Assembly: GCF_001425575.1 (NCBI RefSeq)
Contig: NZ_LMRD01000008.1
Span: 205,171 to 269,170, forward strand
Direction: 5' to 3'
Origin: Aurantimonas sp. Leaf443
GTDB taxonomy: Bacteria > Pseudomonadota > Alphaproteobacteria > Rhizobiales > Rhizobiaceae
Length of the DNA: 64,000 nt
How positions within the stretch are numbered: the stretch's first letter is position 1; every line of letters begins with the position of its first letter. The position numbers and the translations under genes were made by a program. The notes beneath the pieces were generated by a model that did no database searches, was not told where the DNA came from, and saw only the letters and a program-made list of their open reading frames with translations. Shown piece by piece: positions 43,987 to 52,676 of this stretch.

Positions 43987-45528
43987 TCAGATCGCGAGTT
44001 CGATGAGGAAGGGGCCGGGCCGGGCGAAGCTGTGGCGCATGAGGTCCGCGCAGGCCTCCATCGTCTCGGCCCGCGCGCCCTCCACGCCCATGCCGCCGGC
44101 CAGCTTCACCCAGTCGAGATCGGGGCGGCCGAGATCGAGCATGTCCATGGCGGTGGGGCCGGGCGTCGCGCCGACGGCGCGATACTCGCCGATCAGGATC
44201 TCGTAGCGGCGGTTCGAGAAGACGATCGTCGTGCAGGGCAGGTTCTCGCGCGCCTGCGTCCACAGGGACTGCAGCGAATACATGGCCGAGCCGTCCGCCT
44301 GGAGGCTCACCACGCGCCGCGCGGCGCCCGCGCCGATGGCCGCCCCCGTCGCCACGGGCAGCCCGTCGCCGATGGCCCCGCCGGTGAGCTGCAGCCAGTC
44401 GTGCGGCGCGGCGACGTGGGTGGCGCCCAGAAGCGCGCGGCCGAAGGTGATGCTCTCGTCCGAGACGATCGCCTCCTCCGGCATCAGCGCGGCGAGCGTC
44501 TGCGCGAAGGCCTCCGGCGTCACCGCGCCGCGGGCCGGCTCCGGCGCGGGTCCCGAGGCCTCGAAGGGCGCCTCGGGCGCCCCGATGACGTCCACCAGCG
44601 CCTGGAGCGCGGCGACGCCGTCCTGCTCGGGGCGCGACAGGACGTGGAGGCGCGCCGTCGGGGCGTATTGCACGGAGGGAAGGCCGGGATAGGCGAAGAA
44701 GCCGACCGGCGGCTTGGCGCCGACGAGGAGGATCGTGTCGAAGGGCGCCAGCGCCGCGATCGCCTCGCTCATGGCGTAGGGCACGCGCGCCGCCGCCAGC
44801 CGGCCGCGGCCGCGCGCCATGCGGGCGTTGACGAAATCGAACATGACGCCGGCCCCGCTCGCCCGCGCCAGCCGGTGGGCGAGCCCCTGGCCGGGCGCCA
44901 GAGCCGCGCTGCCGGCCAGAAGCAGGAGCGTGCGGCCGCCGTTTCGCAGGAGACGCGCGGCGGTCTCCACGGCGCCGGGATCGAGCGGCGCGGGTGCGGG
45001 GGCGCCGAGCGCCTCGCCGACGCGCCCGCCGGCGCTCCAGGAAGCGTCGGAGGGCAGGATCAGCGTGGCGATCTGGCCGGGATGGGCGCGCGCGGCCTGT
45101 ACGGCGATCGCCGCGTCCCGCCCGACATCGCCGGCCTCAGCCGTCGTGCGCGTCCAGGCCGAGACGGTGCGGGCGAGCGCATCCGTGTCGGCCGTCAGCG
45201 GCGCGTCGTGCGGGCGGTGATAGGTCGCCTGGTCGCCGACGATGTTGACGATGGCGCTCCGCGCGCGCCGGGCGTTGTGGAGATTGGCGAGACCGTTGGC
45301 GAGGCCCGGCCCGCAATGCAGGAGCGTGGCGGCGGGCTTCTCCGCCATGCGGCAGTAGCCGTCCGCCATGCCGGTGACGACATTCTCCTGCAAGCCGAGC
45401 ACGCAGCGCAGGCCCGGAATCTGGTCGAGCGCGGCGACGAAATGCATCTCGCTCGTGCCGGGATTGGCGAAACAGGTGTCGATGCCCGACGCCAGCAGCG
45501 TGCGGACGAGACTTTCGGCGCCGTTCAT
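43987..45528 (-). CDS. Acetolactate-synthase-like thiamine diphosphate enzyme
   Basis: A 513-residue ThDP-dependent enzyme. The N-terminal PYR domain has FANPGTSEM and the catalytic Glu48 in LGLQENVVTGMADGY; the C-terminal PP domain has QADGSAMYSLQSLWTQARENLP and NRRYEIL, binding Mg2+ and ThDP. It lacks the regulatory small subunit and the length (570-590) of true IlvB, and the HCGPGLANGLANLHNA region recalls benzoylformate or related decarboxylases. NCBI-style names for such proteins are acetolactate synthase large subunit; the real substrate is unknown. It splits trpA from trpB. Confidence 0.85.
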   Translation of the reverse strand: MNGAESLVRTLLASGIDTCFANPGTSEMHFVAALDQIPGLRCVLGLQENVVTGMADGYCRMAEKPAATLLHCGPGLANGLANLHNARRARSAIVNIVGDQATYHRPHDAPLTADTDALARTVSAWTRTTAEAGDVGRDAAIAVQAARAHPGQIATLILPSDASWSAGGRVGEALGAPAPAPLDPGAVETAARLLRNGGRTLLLLAGSAALAPGQGLAHRLARASGAGVMFDFVNARMARGRGRLAAARVPYAMSEAIAALAPFDTILLVGAKPPVGFFAYPGLPSVQYAPTARLHVLSRPEQDGVAALQALVDVIGAPEAPFEASGPAPEPARGAVTPEAFAQTLAALMPEEAIVSDESITFGRALLGATHVAAPHDWLQLTGGAIGDGLPVATGAAIGAGAARRVVSLQADGSAMYSLQSLWTQARENLPCTTIVFSNRRYEILIGEYRAVGATPGPTAMDMLDLGRPDLDWVKLAGGMGVEGARAETMEACADLMRHSFARPGPFLIELAI

Positions 45529-45635
45529 GGTCGGCCTTCCTCCCTTGCGCGCCGGTCGAGACGCCGGCGCGTCGTTGGCGACCCTCTCTCCCGCGCGGAC
45601 GGCGGACGCGCCCGAGCGGGGAAGGCCTCGGTCAT

Positions 45636-46046
45636 TCAGGGTGTGGTCTGGACGGGCGGGAGCGGTGCGGGGCGCCCCGTCACATAGGCCTCGATCCGCG
45701 ACTGGAACACGATGAGCCCGGTCACGACGGCCAGCGTGGCGAGAAGGGCGGACGTGATGAACCCCTTGCCGGGAAGATGCGAGACCTTTTCCTCCAGTCT
45801 GACGAGCCGTTCGCGGACGTCGCGCATGTCGTTGCGCAACTCGCGCGAATCCTGGCGCAGATCGGAGACGTCGCGCTGGATATGCTCGACATTGGCTTCC
45901 AGCCTTGCAACCCGCGCTTCCATGCCGCTCCCGCCTCCCGTGCCGTCGCCTGCCTTGAGGCGGGCATCGACCCGCGCCATGAGGTCCGTGAGTTCCGTCT
46001 TGCCGCCGGCGATTTCCTGAAACGGGCTGCGACCGGCCTCACGCAT
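45636..46046 (-). CDS. Coiled-coil protein with a C-terminal transmembrane helix (XhlA-like)
   Basis: A 136-residue product. Residues ~42-90 form a charged heptad-repeat coiled coil (RVARLEANVEHIQRDVSDLR, then NDMRDVRERLVRLEEK), followed by a membrane helix (~96-115), and a Pro-rich tail. This layout resembles the XhlA family of prophage PBSX, though no phage genes are near. The start ATG overlaps the end of a 20-codon ORF (ATGCGTGA); an alternative start at 45923 (MEARVARLE), with GGGAGGCGGGAG ahead, would give a 95-residue protein that matches the XhlA-like part alone. Function unknown. Confidence 0.65.
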   Translation of the reverse strand: MREAGRSPFQEIAGGKTELTDLMARVDARLKAGDGTGGGSGMEARVARLEANVEHIQRDVSDLRQDSRELRNDMRDVRERLVRLEEKVSHLPGKGFITSALLATLAVVTGLIVFQSRIEAYVTGRPAPLPPVQTTP

Positions 46047-46101
46047 CGCGGGCCTTCGCCTCCCGGGCCAGTTCGACCGCGATGTCGTCGATCAGGCTCA
46101 T
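46039..46101 (-). CDS. Possible 20-codon micro-ORF or remnant, overlapping the coiled-coil gene
   Basis: Reads MSLIDDIAVELAREAKARDA, an amphipathic acidic peptide. It is in the same frame as the 70-codon gene just upstream, following its TGA stop by eight sense codons, and its own stop overlaps the next gene's ATG by 8 bases. AGGAG lies ~11 bases ahead. It may be a real peptide, the rest of a longer gene cut by a stop codon, or a piece of the coiled-coil protein separated by a frameshift. Confidence 0.35.
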   Translation of the reverse strand: MSLIDDIAVELAREAKARDA

Positions 46102-46125
46102 CGAACTCGAAATCTCCTCGGAGGA

Positions 46126-46338
46126 TCACCGGAGATCCTCGCCGCTCAATTCCTGCGTGACGGCCTTGCCGACGAGCAGCAAGGAATTGCTCTGGGAATT
46201 GACCACTTTGCGCAGGAGCAGAAGGATCTTGGCGAGGGTGGCACCTTCGATCTCGATCGACCGGGCGTTCAGCAGCGTCTCGTACGCCGCTTCGGTCCGG
46301 TCGGCCGGATCTGTCCGGGCGCCGCCCTCCTCGCTCAC
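46126..46338 (-). CDS. Small alpha-helical protein coupled to trpB
   Basis: A 70-residue product with GTG start overlapping the trpB stop (GTGA), so it is very likely translated. Residues ~1-20 are acidic and polar; the remainder is predicted helix with [23 protein letters not shown]. No family recognised. Its linkage to trpB, and the coiled-coil membrane gene that follows, suggests a small operon tail of unknown role. Confidence 0.55.
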   Translation of the reverse strand: MSEEGGARTDPADRTEAAYETLLNARSIEIEGATLAKILLLLRKVVNSQSNSLLLVGKAVTQELSGEDLR

Positions 46339-47555
46339 AGCTCCACGCCCAGGTGCTTGGCCGCCGTGAACACGTCCTTGTCGCCGCGGCCGCAGAGATT
46401 CATCACGATGATCTGGTCGCGGCCCATGGTCGGCGCGCGCTTGATCACCTCGGCCAGCGCGTGGGCGGGCTCGAGCGCGGGGATGATGCCTTCGAGGCGG
46501 GTGAGGAGCTGGAAGGCGTCGAGCGCCTCGCGGTCCATGATGGGCACGTATTCGACGCGGCCCGAATCCTTCAGCCAGGAATGTTCCGGGCCGATGCCCG
46601 GATAGTCGAGGCCGGCCGAGATGGAATGGCCTTCCTTGATCTGCCCGTCGCCGTCCTGCAGGAGATAGGTGCGGTTGCCGTGGAGCACGCCCGGCGAGCC
46701 GGCGGTGAGCGAGGCGCAGTGCTCCTCGCCGTCGAGCCCCTTGCCGCCCGCCTCCACGCCGACGATCCTCACGTCGCGGTCGTCGAGGAAGGGGTGGAAG
46801 AGGCCGATGGCGTTGGAGCCGCCGCCGACGGCGGCGACGAGCATGTCCGGCAGGCGCCCTTCGGCGGCCATCATCTGCTCACGCGTCTCCTTGCCGATCA
46901 CCGACTGGAACTCGCGCACCAGCTCGGGATAGGGGTGCGGGCCGGCGGCGGTGCCGATGAGGTAGTAGGTGTTCTCGACATTGGTCACCCAGTCGCGGAG
47001 CGCCTCGTTCATGGCGTCCTTGAGCGTGCCGTGGCCGGCGGTGACGGGCACGACCTCGGCGCCGAGGAGCTTCATGCGGAAGACGTTGGGCGCCTGCCGC
47101 TCGACGTCGGTCGCGCCCATATAGACCACGCAGGGCAGGCCGAAGCGGGCGGCGACGGTGGCCGAGGCGACGCCGTGCTGGCCGGCGCCCGTCTCGGCGA
47201 TGATGCGCGTCTTGCCCATGCGCCGCGCCAGCAGGATCTGGCCGAGGCAGTTGTTGATCTTGTGGCTGCCCGTGTGGTTCAGCTCGTCGCGCTTGAAATA
47301 GATCTTGGCGCCGCCGAGATGCTCGGTCAGCCGCTCGGCGAAATAGAGCGGCGAGGGGCGGCCTGTATAATGCGTGTTGAGATTGTCGAGCTCGGCCTTG
47401 AAGGCCGGGTCGGTGCGCGCGTGCTTCCAGTGCGCCTCGAGATCGAGGATCAGCGGCATCAGCGTCTCGGCCACGAAGCGACCGCCGAACAGGCCGAAGC
47501 GGCCCTCTTCGTCGGGTCCGGCGCGGAAGGAATTCGGCTGCGGTTCGATGGTCAC
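46335..47555 (-). CDS. trpB: Tryptophan synthase beta subunit
   Basis: A 406-residue PLP enzyme that joins indole and serine. The PLP lysine is in [11 protein letters not shown] (~83-93), the phosphate cup is GGGSNAIG (~232-239), and [11 protein letters not shown] (~108-118) contacts the substrate carboxylate. Its start overlaps the trpF stop (ATGA) and its stop overlaps the next small gene (GTGA). Confidence 0.97.
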   Translation of the reverse strand: MTIEPQPNSFRAGPDEEGRFGLFGGRFVAETLMPLILDLEAHWKHARTDPAFKAELDNLNTHYTGRPSPLYFAERLTEHLGGAKIYFKRDELNHTGSHKINNCLGQILLARRMGKTRIIAETGAGQHGVASATVAARFGLPCVVYMGATDVERQAPNVFRMKLLGAEVVPVTAGHGTLKDAMNEALRDWVTNVENTYYLIGTAAGPHPYPELVREFQSVIGKETREQMMAAEGRLPDMLVAAVGGGSNAIGLFHPFLDDRDVRIVGVEAGGKGLDGEEHCASLTAGSPGVLHGNRTYLLQDGDGQIKEGHSISAGLDYPGIGPEHSWLKDSGRVEYVPIMDREALDAFQLLTRLEGIIPALEPAHALAEVIKRAPTMGRDQIIVMNLCGRGDKDVFTAAKHLGVEL

Positions 47556-48226
47556 GAGGCTCTGGCCCTGTCTTGGCCTCCGAGCGCCAGTTCCAGCGCG
47601 TCGAAGAAGGAATGGATGCGCGAGACGTCCTTGACGCCGGGCGCGCTCTCGACGCCGGAGGAGACGTCGAGCCCGGCGGGCCGGGCGATCGCGAGCGCGG
47701 CGCCGACATTGCCGGCGTCGAGCCCCCCGGAAAGCATGGGCGCCAGCGCCGGGTCAAGCGCGGCGAGAAGGCGCCAGTCGAAGGAGACGCCGTTGCCGCC
47801 CGGCAGGACGGAATCCTTCGGCCGCTTGGCGTCGAGAAGGAGGCGGTCGGCCGCCTCGCGGTAGCGCGCCACGCCCGCAACGTCCTCGGGCGTGCCGATG
47901 GAGATCGCCTTCATGACGCCGAGCCCGGTGCGGGCGCGCACCGCCGCCACGCGCTCCGGCGTCTCCCTGCCATGGAGCTGGATCATGTCCGGCCGCACGA
48001 GGCGGGCGATCTCGTCGAGAAGCCCGTCGTCGGGATCGACGGTGACGACGACCGTGCGCGCGCGCGCGCCGACATGGCCGGCAAGCTCCGCCATGGCCCG
48101 CAGGTCGAGATGCCGGGGGCTCTTCAGAAAATGCACGAAGCCGACATGCGAGGCGCCGCGCGACAGGGCCGCGTCGATCGTCTCGCGCGTCGAGAGGCCG
48201 CAGATCTTCACGTCGGGTCGCTGCAC
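47552..48226 (-). CDS. trpF: Phosphoribosylanthranilate isomerase
   Basis: A 224-residue TIM-barrel isomerase of tryptophan synthesis. It opens with [17 protein letters not shown] (catalytic Cys of KICG), has QLHGRETPE (~80-88), a catalytic Asp in LLDAKRP (~125-131), and [11 protein letters not shown] (~166-176) with the phosphate-binding strand. The start GTG at 48226 is preceded by GAGGGAC; the upstream ATG at 48310 would prepend a non-conserved, Arg-rich leader. First gene of the trp cluster; it overlaps trpB by 4 bp. Confidence 0.94.
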   Translation of the reverse strand: MQRPDVKICGLSTRETIDAALSRGASHVGFVHFLKSPRHLDLRAMAELAGHVGARARTVVVTVDPDDGLLDEIARLVRPDMIQLHGRETPERVAAVRARTGLGVMKAISIGTPEDVAGVARYREAADRLLLDAKRPKDSVLPGGNGVSFDWRLLAALDPALAPMLSGGLDAGNVGAALAIARPAGLDVSSGVESAPGVKDVSRIHSFFDALELALGGQDRARAS

Positions 48227-48334
48227 GCGTTCCGTCCCTCGTCCGTATCCCGGCCGGCGCAGAGGCGGCCGGCGCCATATCGCGCCCCGGCGAAGGGCTT
48301 GTAAAGGCATGGCGCGGCCGGCGTGCCGTCGCAG

Positions 48335-49093
48335 CTACGGGGCGGGCCGGAAGTCCACCGTGTGGAGCGCTGCGCCCTCGCGCTTCAGCCAGGCGCGGGC
48401 CTCCTGCGTGCGCGGGCACAGGCGCGTGCACAGCGCCCAGAAGGCCGGGCCATGGTTCATCTCGACGAAATGGGCCACCTCGTGGGCGGCGAGATAGTCG
48501 AGCACGAAGGGCGGGGCCATCACGATGCGCCAGGAGAAGGCGAGCCGGCGGTCGCTGGTGCAGGAGCCCCAGCGGCTCTTCGTGTCCTTCAGGCTGAGCG
48601 AGGCCGGGCGCAGCGAGACGCTCGCCGCATGCCGGTCGACGGCGGCCTGCAGATCGCGCCGCGCCTCGCGCTTGAGGAAGTCGCCGACGCGCCGGGCGAA
48701 GCGCTGCGGCTCGCCGCCGACGCGAAGGAGAAGACCGTCCTCGCCCTCCTCCAGCCGCAGGAGGCGGGGCGCGGGATCGCCCACGAGCTGCAGCGCGCGG
48801 CCACGAAAGGGCAGGACCGCGCCGGGCTCGACGCGGATGGCGCCGCCGAGCCGCGACCGCCGGTCCTCGATCCAGCCGCGATGGCGCTCGAGAAAGCTTG
48901 CCACCGCCGCCGGCGCCGTGCCGCGCGGGAGCGTGACGACCACGCCCTCCCCGCCGGGCGCCAGCCGCAGGATCAGCCGCCGCGCCCGCGCGTTGAGGCG
49001 CACCGTCACCGGCAGGGAGCCGCCGTCGATCTCCACCCGGTCCGGCATGGCGGGGCGGCGGGCGCGCAGGAACTGGGGCAGGCGAATCGGCAT
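48335..49093 (-). CDS. YgjP-like zinc metallopeptidase (M48/DUF45, WLM-type)
   Basis: A 252-residue protein of the YgjP family. The zinc motif HEVAHFVEMNHGPAFW (~201-216) supplies HExxH and the downstream His; KDTKSRWGSCTSDRRLAFSW (~172-191) is the other family block. Such proteins are cytoplasmic predicted metallopeptidases of unclear substrate. The ATG at 49093 is chosen over an upstream one at 49216, which lacks similarity. Monocistronic. Confidence 0.9.
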   Translation of the reverse strand: MPIRLPQFLRARRPAMPDRVEIDGGSLPVTVRLNARARRLILRLAPGGEGVVVTLPRGTAPAAVASFLERHRGWIEDRRSRLGGAIRVEPGAVLPFRGRALQLVGDPAPRLLRLEEGEDGLLLRVGGEPQRFARRVGDFLKREARRDLQAAVDRHAASVSLRPASLSLKDTKSRWGSCTSDRRLAFSWRIVMAPPFVLDYLAAHEVAHFVEMNHGPAFWALCTRLCPRTQEARAWLKREGAALHTVDFRPAP

Positions 49094-49225
49094 GGGATCC
49101 AGTCTAGCGCCCCGCCCCTTGCGCGGCGATGGCCGGACGCCGGCACGGCGCCCGGCCCGCAGGAGAGGCGCGAAGAAGGCGGCCCCTCGCGGGACCGCCT
49201 CCGGTCGTCCCGACATCGCGGCCGA

Positions 49226-49660
49226 TCAGGCCGGGCGGCCGTCCAGCGTCACGTCCGAGGACCGCTCGGTGCGGCGACGGTCGGTCATGAAGCGGTCGAA
49301 CTCCTCCTGGTCCTTGGCGCGGCGCAGCTCGCGGGCATAGGACTCGAACTCGGCGGCCGCCTCGTTCAGGCGGCGGCGCTCCTCGTCGAGCCGGGCGAGC
49401 TCGGCGTCGCGCCAGTCGTCGAAGGCGACGTTGCCGGTGCGGGCCGCGGCGAAGGGCACGCGGGCGCCCGAGCGCCGGAACGCGCCGAGAAAGCGGTCCG
49501 TCGAACGGTTCACGTCGGTGCGGAAGGCTTCCAGCCGGTCGCCCCAGAGAATATAGGCGAGGACGGCGAGGCCAAGCGGCCAATAGACCATGAAGCCCAG
49601 CACCATCAGAGCGATGGTCGCCGGCGTCCAGGCCGGACGGATCAGTGCGTGCGAAGTCAT
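49226..49660 (-). CDS. DUF2852 membrane-associated protein
   Basis: A 144-residue protein of DUF2852, common in Rhizobiales. One hydrophobic helix (~12-36, TPATIALMVLGFMVYWPLGLAV is the core) is followed by an amphipathic, charged region and a strong coiled coil (LDEERRRLNEAAAEFESYARELRRAKDQ, ~93-120). Function unknown. The ATG at 49660 follows GAGAGGAAGAAG; longer starts upstream lack similarity. Confidence 0.85.
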   Translation of the reverse strand: MTSHALIRPAWTPATIALMVLGFMVYWPLGLAVLAYILWGDRLEAFRTDVNRSTDRFLGAFRRSGARVPFAAARTGNVAFDDWRDAELARLDEERRRLNEAAAEFESYARELRRAKDQEEFDRFMTDRRRTERSSDVTLDGRPA

Positions 49661-49821
49661 CGCAGTCTTCTTCCTCTCGAATGGCCACGATGGCGAAGCA
49701 TGGGCGGCTTCCCCGTGGGTTGTCGTTGGCATGACCGTTTCGAGATGGTGACGGTGTTTTCGCGCTTCAATCGGTCCGCGCAAAAAGCGCCCTGTCGCCA
49801 CGCGGCCGAAGGCGGCCGGTC

Positions 49822-50259
49822 TTGAGCGAGACGGCGGGCCTTGCCGGCCTCTTCGCGGCCGCCTTCCTCTCGGCGACCGTGCTGCCGGGCGCCTCGGAGG
49901 CGGTGCTGGCGGCGCTTCTCCTGCGCGGGGGCGATCCCGCGACCGCGATCCTCGTCGCCTCGCTCGCCAACACGCTCGGCTCGGTGGTGAACTGGGCGAT
50001 GGGGCGTTCCATCGAGCATTTCCGCGACCGCCGCTGGTTCCCGGTCTCGCAGAAGGCGCTCGACCGCGGCACGGCGCTGTTCCGCCGCTTCGGCCTCTAT
50101 GCCCTGCCCTTCTCCTTCCTGCCCGTGGTGGGGGACGCGCTCACCGTGGCGGCGGGCCTCGCACGCGTTCCGCTATGGATCTTCGTCCTCCTCGTCGGTC
50201 TCGGCAAGCTCGCCCGCTACGGTCTCGTCGCCTCCGCCACGCTCTGGGCCGGCGCCTGA
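49822..50259 (+). CDS. YqaA/DedA-family (VTT domain) membrane protein
   Basis: A 145-residue integral membrane protein with about four hydrophobic segments and the SNARE-associated/VTT signature: SATVLPGASEAVLAALL (~18-34), LANTLGSVVNWAMGR (~49-63) and RFGLYALPFSFLPVVGDAL (~89-107). E. coli YqaA and relatives are thought to move lipids across the membrane. Start is TTG at 49822; no ATG fits. It is divergent from the DUF2852 gene. Confidence 0.85.
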   Translation: MSETAGLAGLFAAAFLSATVLPGASEAVLAALLLRGGDPATAILVASLANTLGSVVNWAMGRSIEHFRDRRWFPVSQKALDRGTALFRRFGLYALPFSFLPVVGDALTVAAGLARVPLWIFVLLVGLGKLARYGLVASATLWAGA

Positions 50260-50425
50260 CCGGCCGGGCGAAAGCCGCGAAAAGCGCCCGCGACAGGGGT
50301 GCGACGATGACGTTTTAATGAAATCGCAAGATTCCAGGAACGGGCACCCTCCGCCCCCGTTTCGCTCCCGTCCAAAGGCTGTATCCTGCCCTTCGGACGG
50401 CCCCTCACCTCACCGGAGCGCCCTC

Positions 50426-50689
50426 ATGATCGAATGGCTGACCACCACCCTTCGTTTCGAGCGGACGACGCCGGAGGATCTCGGCGAACGCGCCATGCGC
50501 GGCGAGACGGCCATACCGACCGTCGTCGAGACCGGCCCCGGCGGCCGGCGCCGCCGCACCCTGGAAGGGCGTCCCTTCCTGCGCGCGCAGGACATCGACC
50601 AGCTCTATGCCGCCGCGCAGGCGGCCGGCGCCGTCTCGGCCCACGACCCGCTCGACATCGACACGGCCCGGCGTCCCGTCGAGGCCTGA
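50426..50689 (+). CDS. Hypothetical small protein
   Basis: An 87-residue product beginning MIEWLTTTLRFERTTPEDLG, with GGAG eight bases ahead of the ATG. It is hydrophilic, contains a beta-strand-like PTVVETGPGGRRRRTLEGRPF stretch in the middle, and ends with an acidic tail. No family recognised. Base usage and a good ribosome binding site support it as real. Confidence 0.5.
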   Translation: MIEWLTTTLRFERTTPEDLGERAMRGETAIPTVVETGPGGRRRRTLEGRPFLRAQDIDQLYAAAQAAGAVSAHDPLDIDTARRPVEA

Positions 50690-50882
50690 GGCGAGACTCG
50701 CGCGCGGCCAAGCGGCCGCGCCCTCTGACAGATCGCGCCGACCGGGGGTCGCGATGGCCGCCCGAAGGTCTGGCCGCGATCCACAGGGTTCGGCCGTCTC
50801 TGTCGGAGCCGATGATACGGCCGAGCCGGGCCCTGGCCTCGACAAGCCTCGATAAGGCGCGTGGAATGGCGAAGTTTCGGTG

Positions 50883-51542
50883 ATGGAGTGGACGCAGGCG
50901 ATCGACGCCTATTGCGAGCGCACGAGCGCCGCCTTGTGGGCCGAGCCCGTCAACGCCGCGTCGAACCTCGCCTTCCTGCTCGCCGCCGGCTTCGGATGGG
51001 TCCTGCATCGCCGCTTCCCGCAGAGCCGGGCGCTGATCGTCTTCGCCGCGCTGGCCGGCGTGATCGGCGTCGGATCGTTTCTCTTCCACACCTTCGCCAA
51101 CCGCTGGTCGGTGCTTGCCGACACGGTTCCGATCGCCGTGTTCATCCACGCCTATTTCGGCTTCGCGCTGCATCGCCTCGTCGGGCTCGGCAAGGCGGCC
51201 GCCTTGGGCGGCACAGCGGCGTTTTTCGGCCTGTCGATCCTTCTCGAGCCGGCCCTCTCGCCGATCCTCGGCTCGTCCGCCGCCTATGCCGGGGCGCTTC
51301 TGGCGCTCTTCGGCATCGGCTCATGGCTGGCCTGCGCGGGCAGGCCTGCTAAGACGCTGGTGCTCGGCGCGGGCGCCGTCTTCACGGTGTCGCTCGCCTT
51401 CCGCATGGCGGACGGCCCGATCTGCGAGGCGCTGCCGCTCGGCACGCATTTCCTCTGGCACATCCTGAACGCGGCGGTTCTGGCGCTCCTCATCCGCGCC
51501 GCCGCGCCGCTTCCGCCGCGCGGGCCGGGCGACCGGAGCTGA
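50883..51542 (+). CDS. Ceramidase-domain (CREST superfamily) membrane protein
   Basis: A 219-residue, seven-helix membrane protein of the alkaline ceramidase/CREST superfamily. Conserved blocks are CER, EPVNAASNLAFL (~21-32), GVGSFLFHTFANRWSVLADTVPI (~63-85) with the Ser, His and Asp expected at the zinc site, and the C-terminal THFLWHILNA with HxxxH. Bacterial members are presumed amide hydrolases of lipids but are largely uncharacterised. The start could be ATG 50883 or GTG 50880. Monocistronic. Confidence 0.8.
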   Translation: MEWTQAIDAYCERTSAALWAEPVNAASNLAFLLAAGFGWVLHRRFPQSRALIVFAALAGVIGVGSFLFHTFANRWSVLADTVPIAVFIHAYFGFALHRLVGLGKAAALGGTAAFFGLSILLEPALSPILGSSAAYAGALLALFGIGSWLACAGRPAKTLVLGAGAVFTVSLAFRMADGPICEALPLGTHFLWHILNAAVLALLIRAAAPLPPRGPGDRS

Positions 51543-51614
51543 GCGGAACATCGCGCGACGGCGCGCCGCATCCCCGGCGGCGACGGGCCGTCGCGGCCCC
51601 ACCAGAAACGAAAC

Positions 51615-51644
51615 GGCCGGACGCTTCCCCCGAAGCGTCCGGCC
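51615..51644 (-). terminator. Hairpin terminator between convergent genes
   Basis: Perfect 13-bp stem GGCCGGACGCTTC / GAAGCGTCCGGCC with a CCCC loop. The minus-strand side is followed by GTTTCGTTTC, so it probably ends the L,D-transpeptidase transcript and can act for the convergent gene too. Confidence 0.8.
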
Positions 51645-51704
51645 AGACGGTCCCCCGCCTTGAAACTTGCGATGACGCCGGACGGGCCGGCGCCCCGTGA
51701 GCGC

Positions 51705-52433
51705 CTAGCGCTGCGCGAGCCGCTCGCGGCCCTGCTTGACGACGACGCGGGCGTCCATGGGAACGCGCTCGTAGAGGTCGATGATGTCCTGGTTCATCAG
51801 GCGGATGCAGCCCGAGGAGGCGGCGGTGCCGATGGTCCACCATTCCGGCGTGCCGTGCAGGCGGAACAGCGTGTCCTTGCCGCCCTGGTAGAGATAAAGC
51901 GCGCGGGCGCCGAGCGGGTTGGTCAGGCCGGGTTCCATGCCCGTGCGATAGGGCTCGAGCTCGGGCTTGCGGTCGATCATTTCGGCCGGCGGAAACCACT
52001 TGGGCCAATGCTGCTTGTTGCGGATATTGGCCTCGCCCGCCCAGGAGAAGCCCGTCTTGCCGACGCCGATGCCGTAGCGCATGGCCATGCCGTCGTTCTC
52101 GACGACATAGAGGAAGCGGTTCGGCGTATCGACGACGACGGTGCCGGCCGGGTAGTTGCGGCCTTCCTCGAAGGTGACGCGCTGGCGCAGATATTGCGGG
52201 TCGATGCGGTCGGTCGGGATGGCCGGCAGCGCGAAGCCGTCGTCCACCGTCGCGCCGTAGCCGATGGCGTTCACGGTCGCCAGGCTGCTGCCCGTCATCG
52301 GCGCCGGCGCCGTATAGGCCATGCTCACCGGAGCACGGGAAATCTGAGCCTGCTGGTTCGAGCTCGCGCAGCCCGACATGGCGGCGGTCGAGAGCACGGC
52401 GAGGCCGGCCAGGGCAATCTTCATCGAAGTCAT
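51705..52433 (-). CDS. L,D-transpeptidase (YkuD) lipoprotein
   Basis: A 242-residue precursor. Residues 1-22 form a lipoprotein signal with lipobox AMSGC, so it should be lipidated and processed by LspA. The YkuD catalytic domain follows: RVTFEEGRNYPAGTVVVDTPN at the N-side, HGTPEWWTIGTAASSGCIRLMNQDI at the C-side, where the active-site Cys of SSGCIRL attacks the donor peptide. It forms 3-3 crosslinks in peptidoglycan or links lipoproteins to it. ATG 52433 chosen; ATG 52424 also possible. Confidence 0.93.
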   Translation of the reverse strand: MTSMKIALAGLAVLSTAAMSGCASSNQQAQISRAPVSMAYTAPAPMTGSSLATVNAIGYGATVDDGFALPAIPTDRIDPQYLRQRVTFEEGRNYPAGTVVVDTPNRFLYVVENDGMAMRYGIGVGKTGFSWAGEANIRNKQHWPKWFPPAEMIDRKPELEPYRTGMEPGLTNPLGARALYLYQGGKDTLFRLHGTPEWWTIGTAASSGCIRLMNQDIIDLYERVPMDARVVVKQGRERLAQR

Positions 52434-52676
52434 CACGTAAGCCAAGTTGGAGTGATGGGTTGGAGCCGTCTGCCGGGCAAAGCACGCGGTACGCGAAGGG
52501 CCCATCGGAAACCACCTCTTCGATATGCCGCGCGCCCACCGTGGAGGCAATGAGCGCATTGGAACACGACGTGGTTAAACAAATACTTGTTGCCGCACGG
52601 TCACAGTTGACGCACGGTGCCTCGAACAACATCTATGGCCCCGTTGGGACGACAGCATGACGCATGAGGGCTTTCC

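Noticed and set aside
45636-46046. Prophage origin for the XhlA-like coiled-coil gene
   Set aside because: No holin, endolysin, integrase, tail gene or repeats are near; the resemblance is only coiled coil plus membrane helix.
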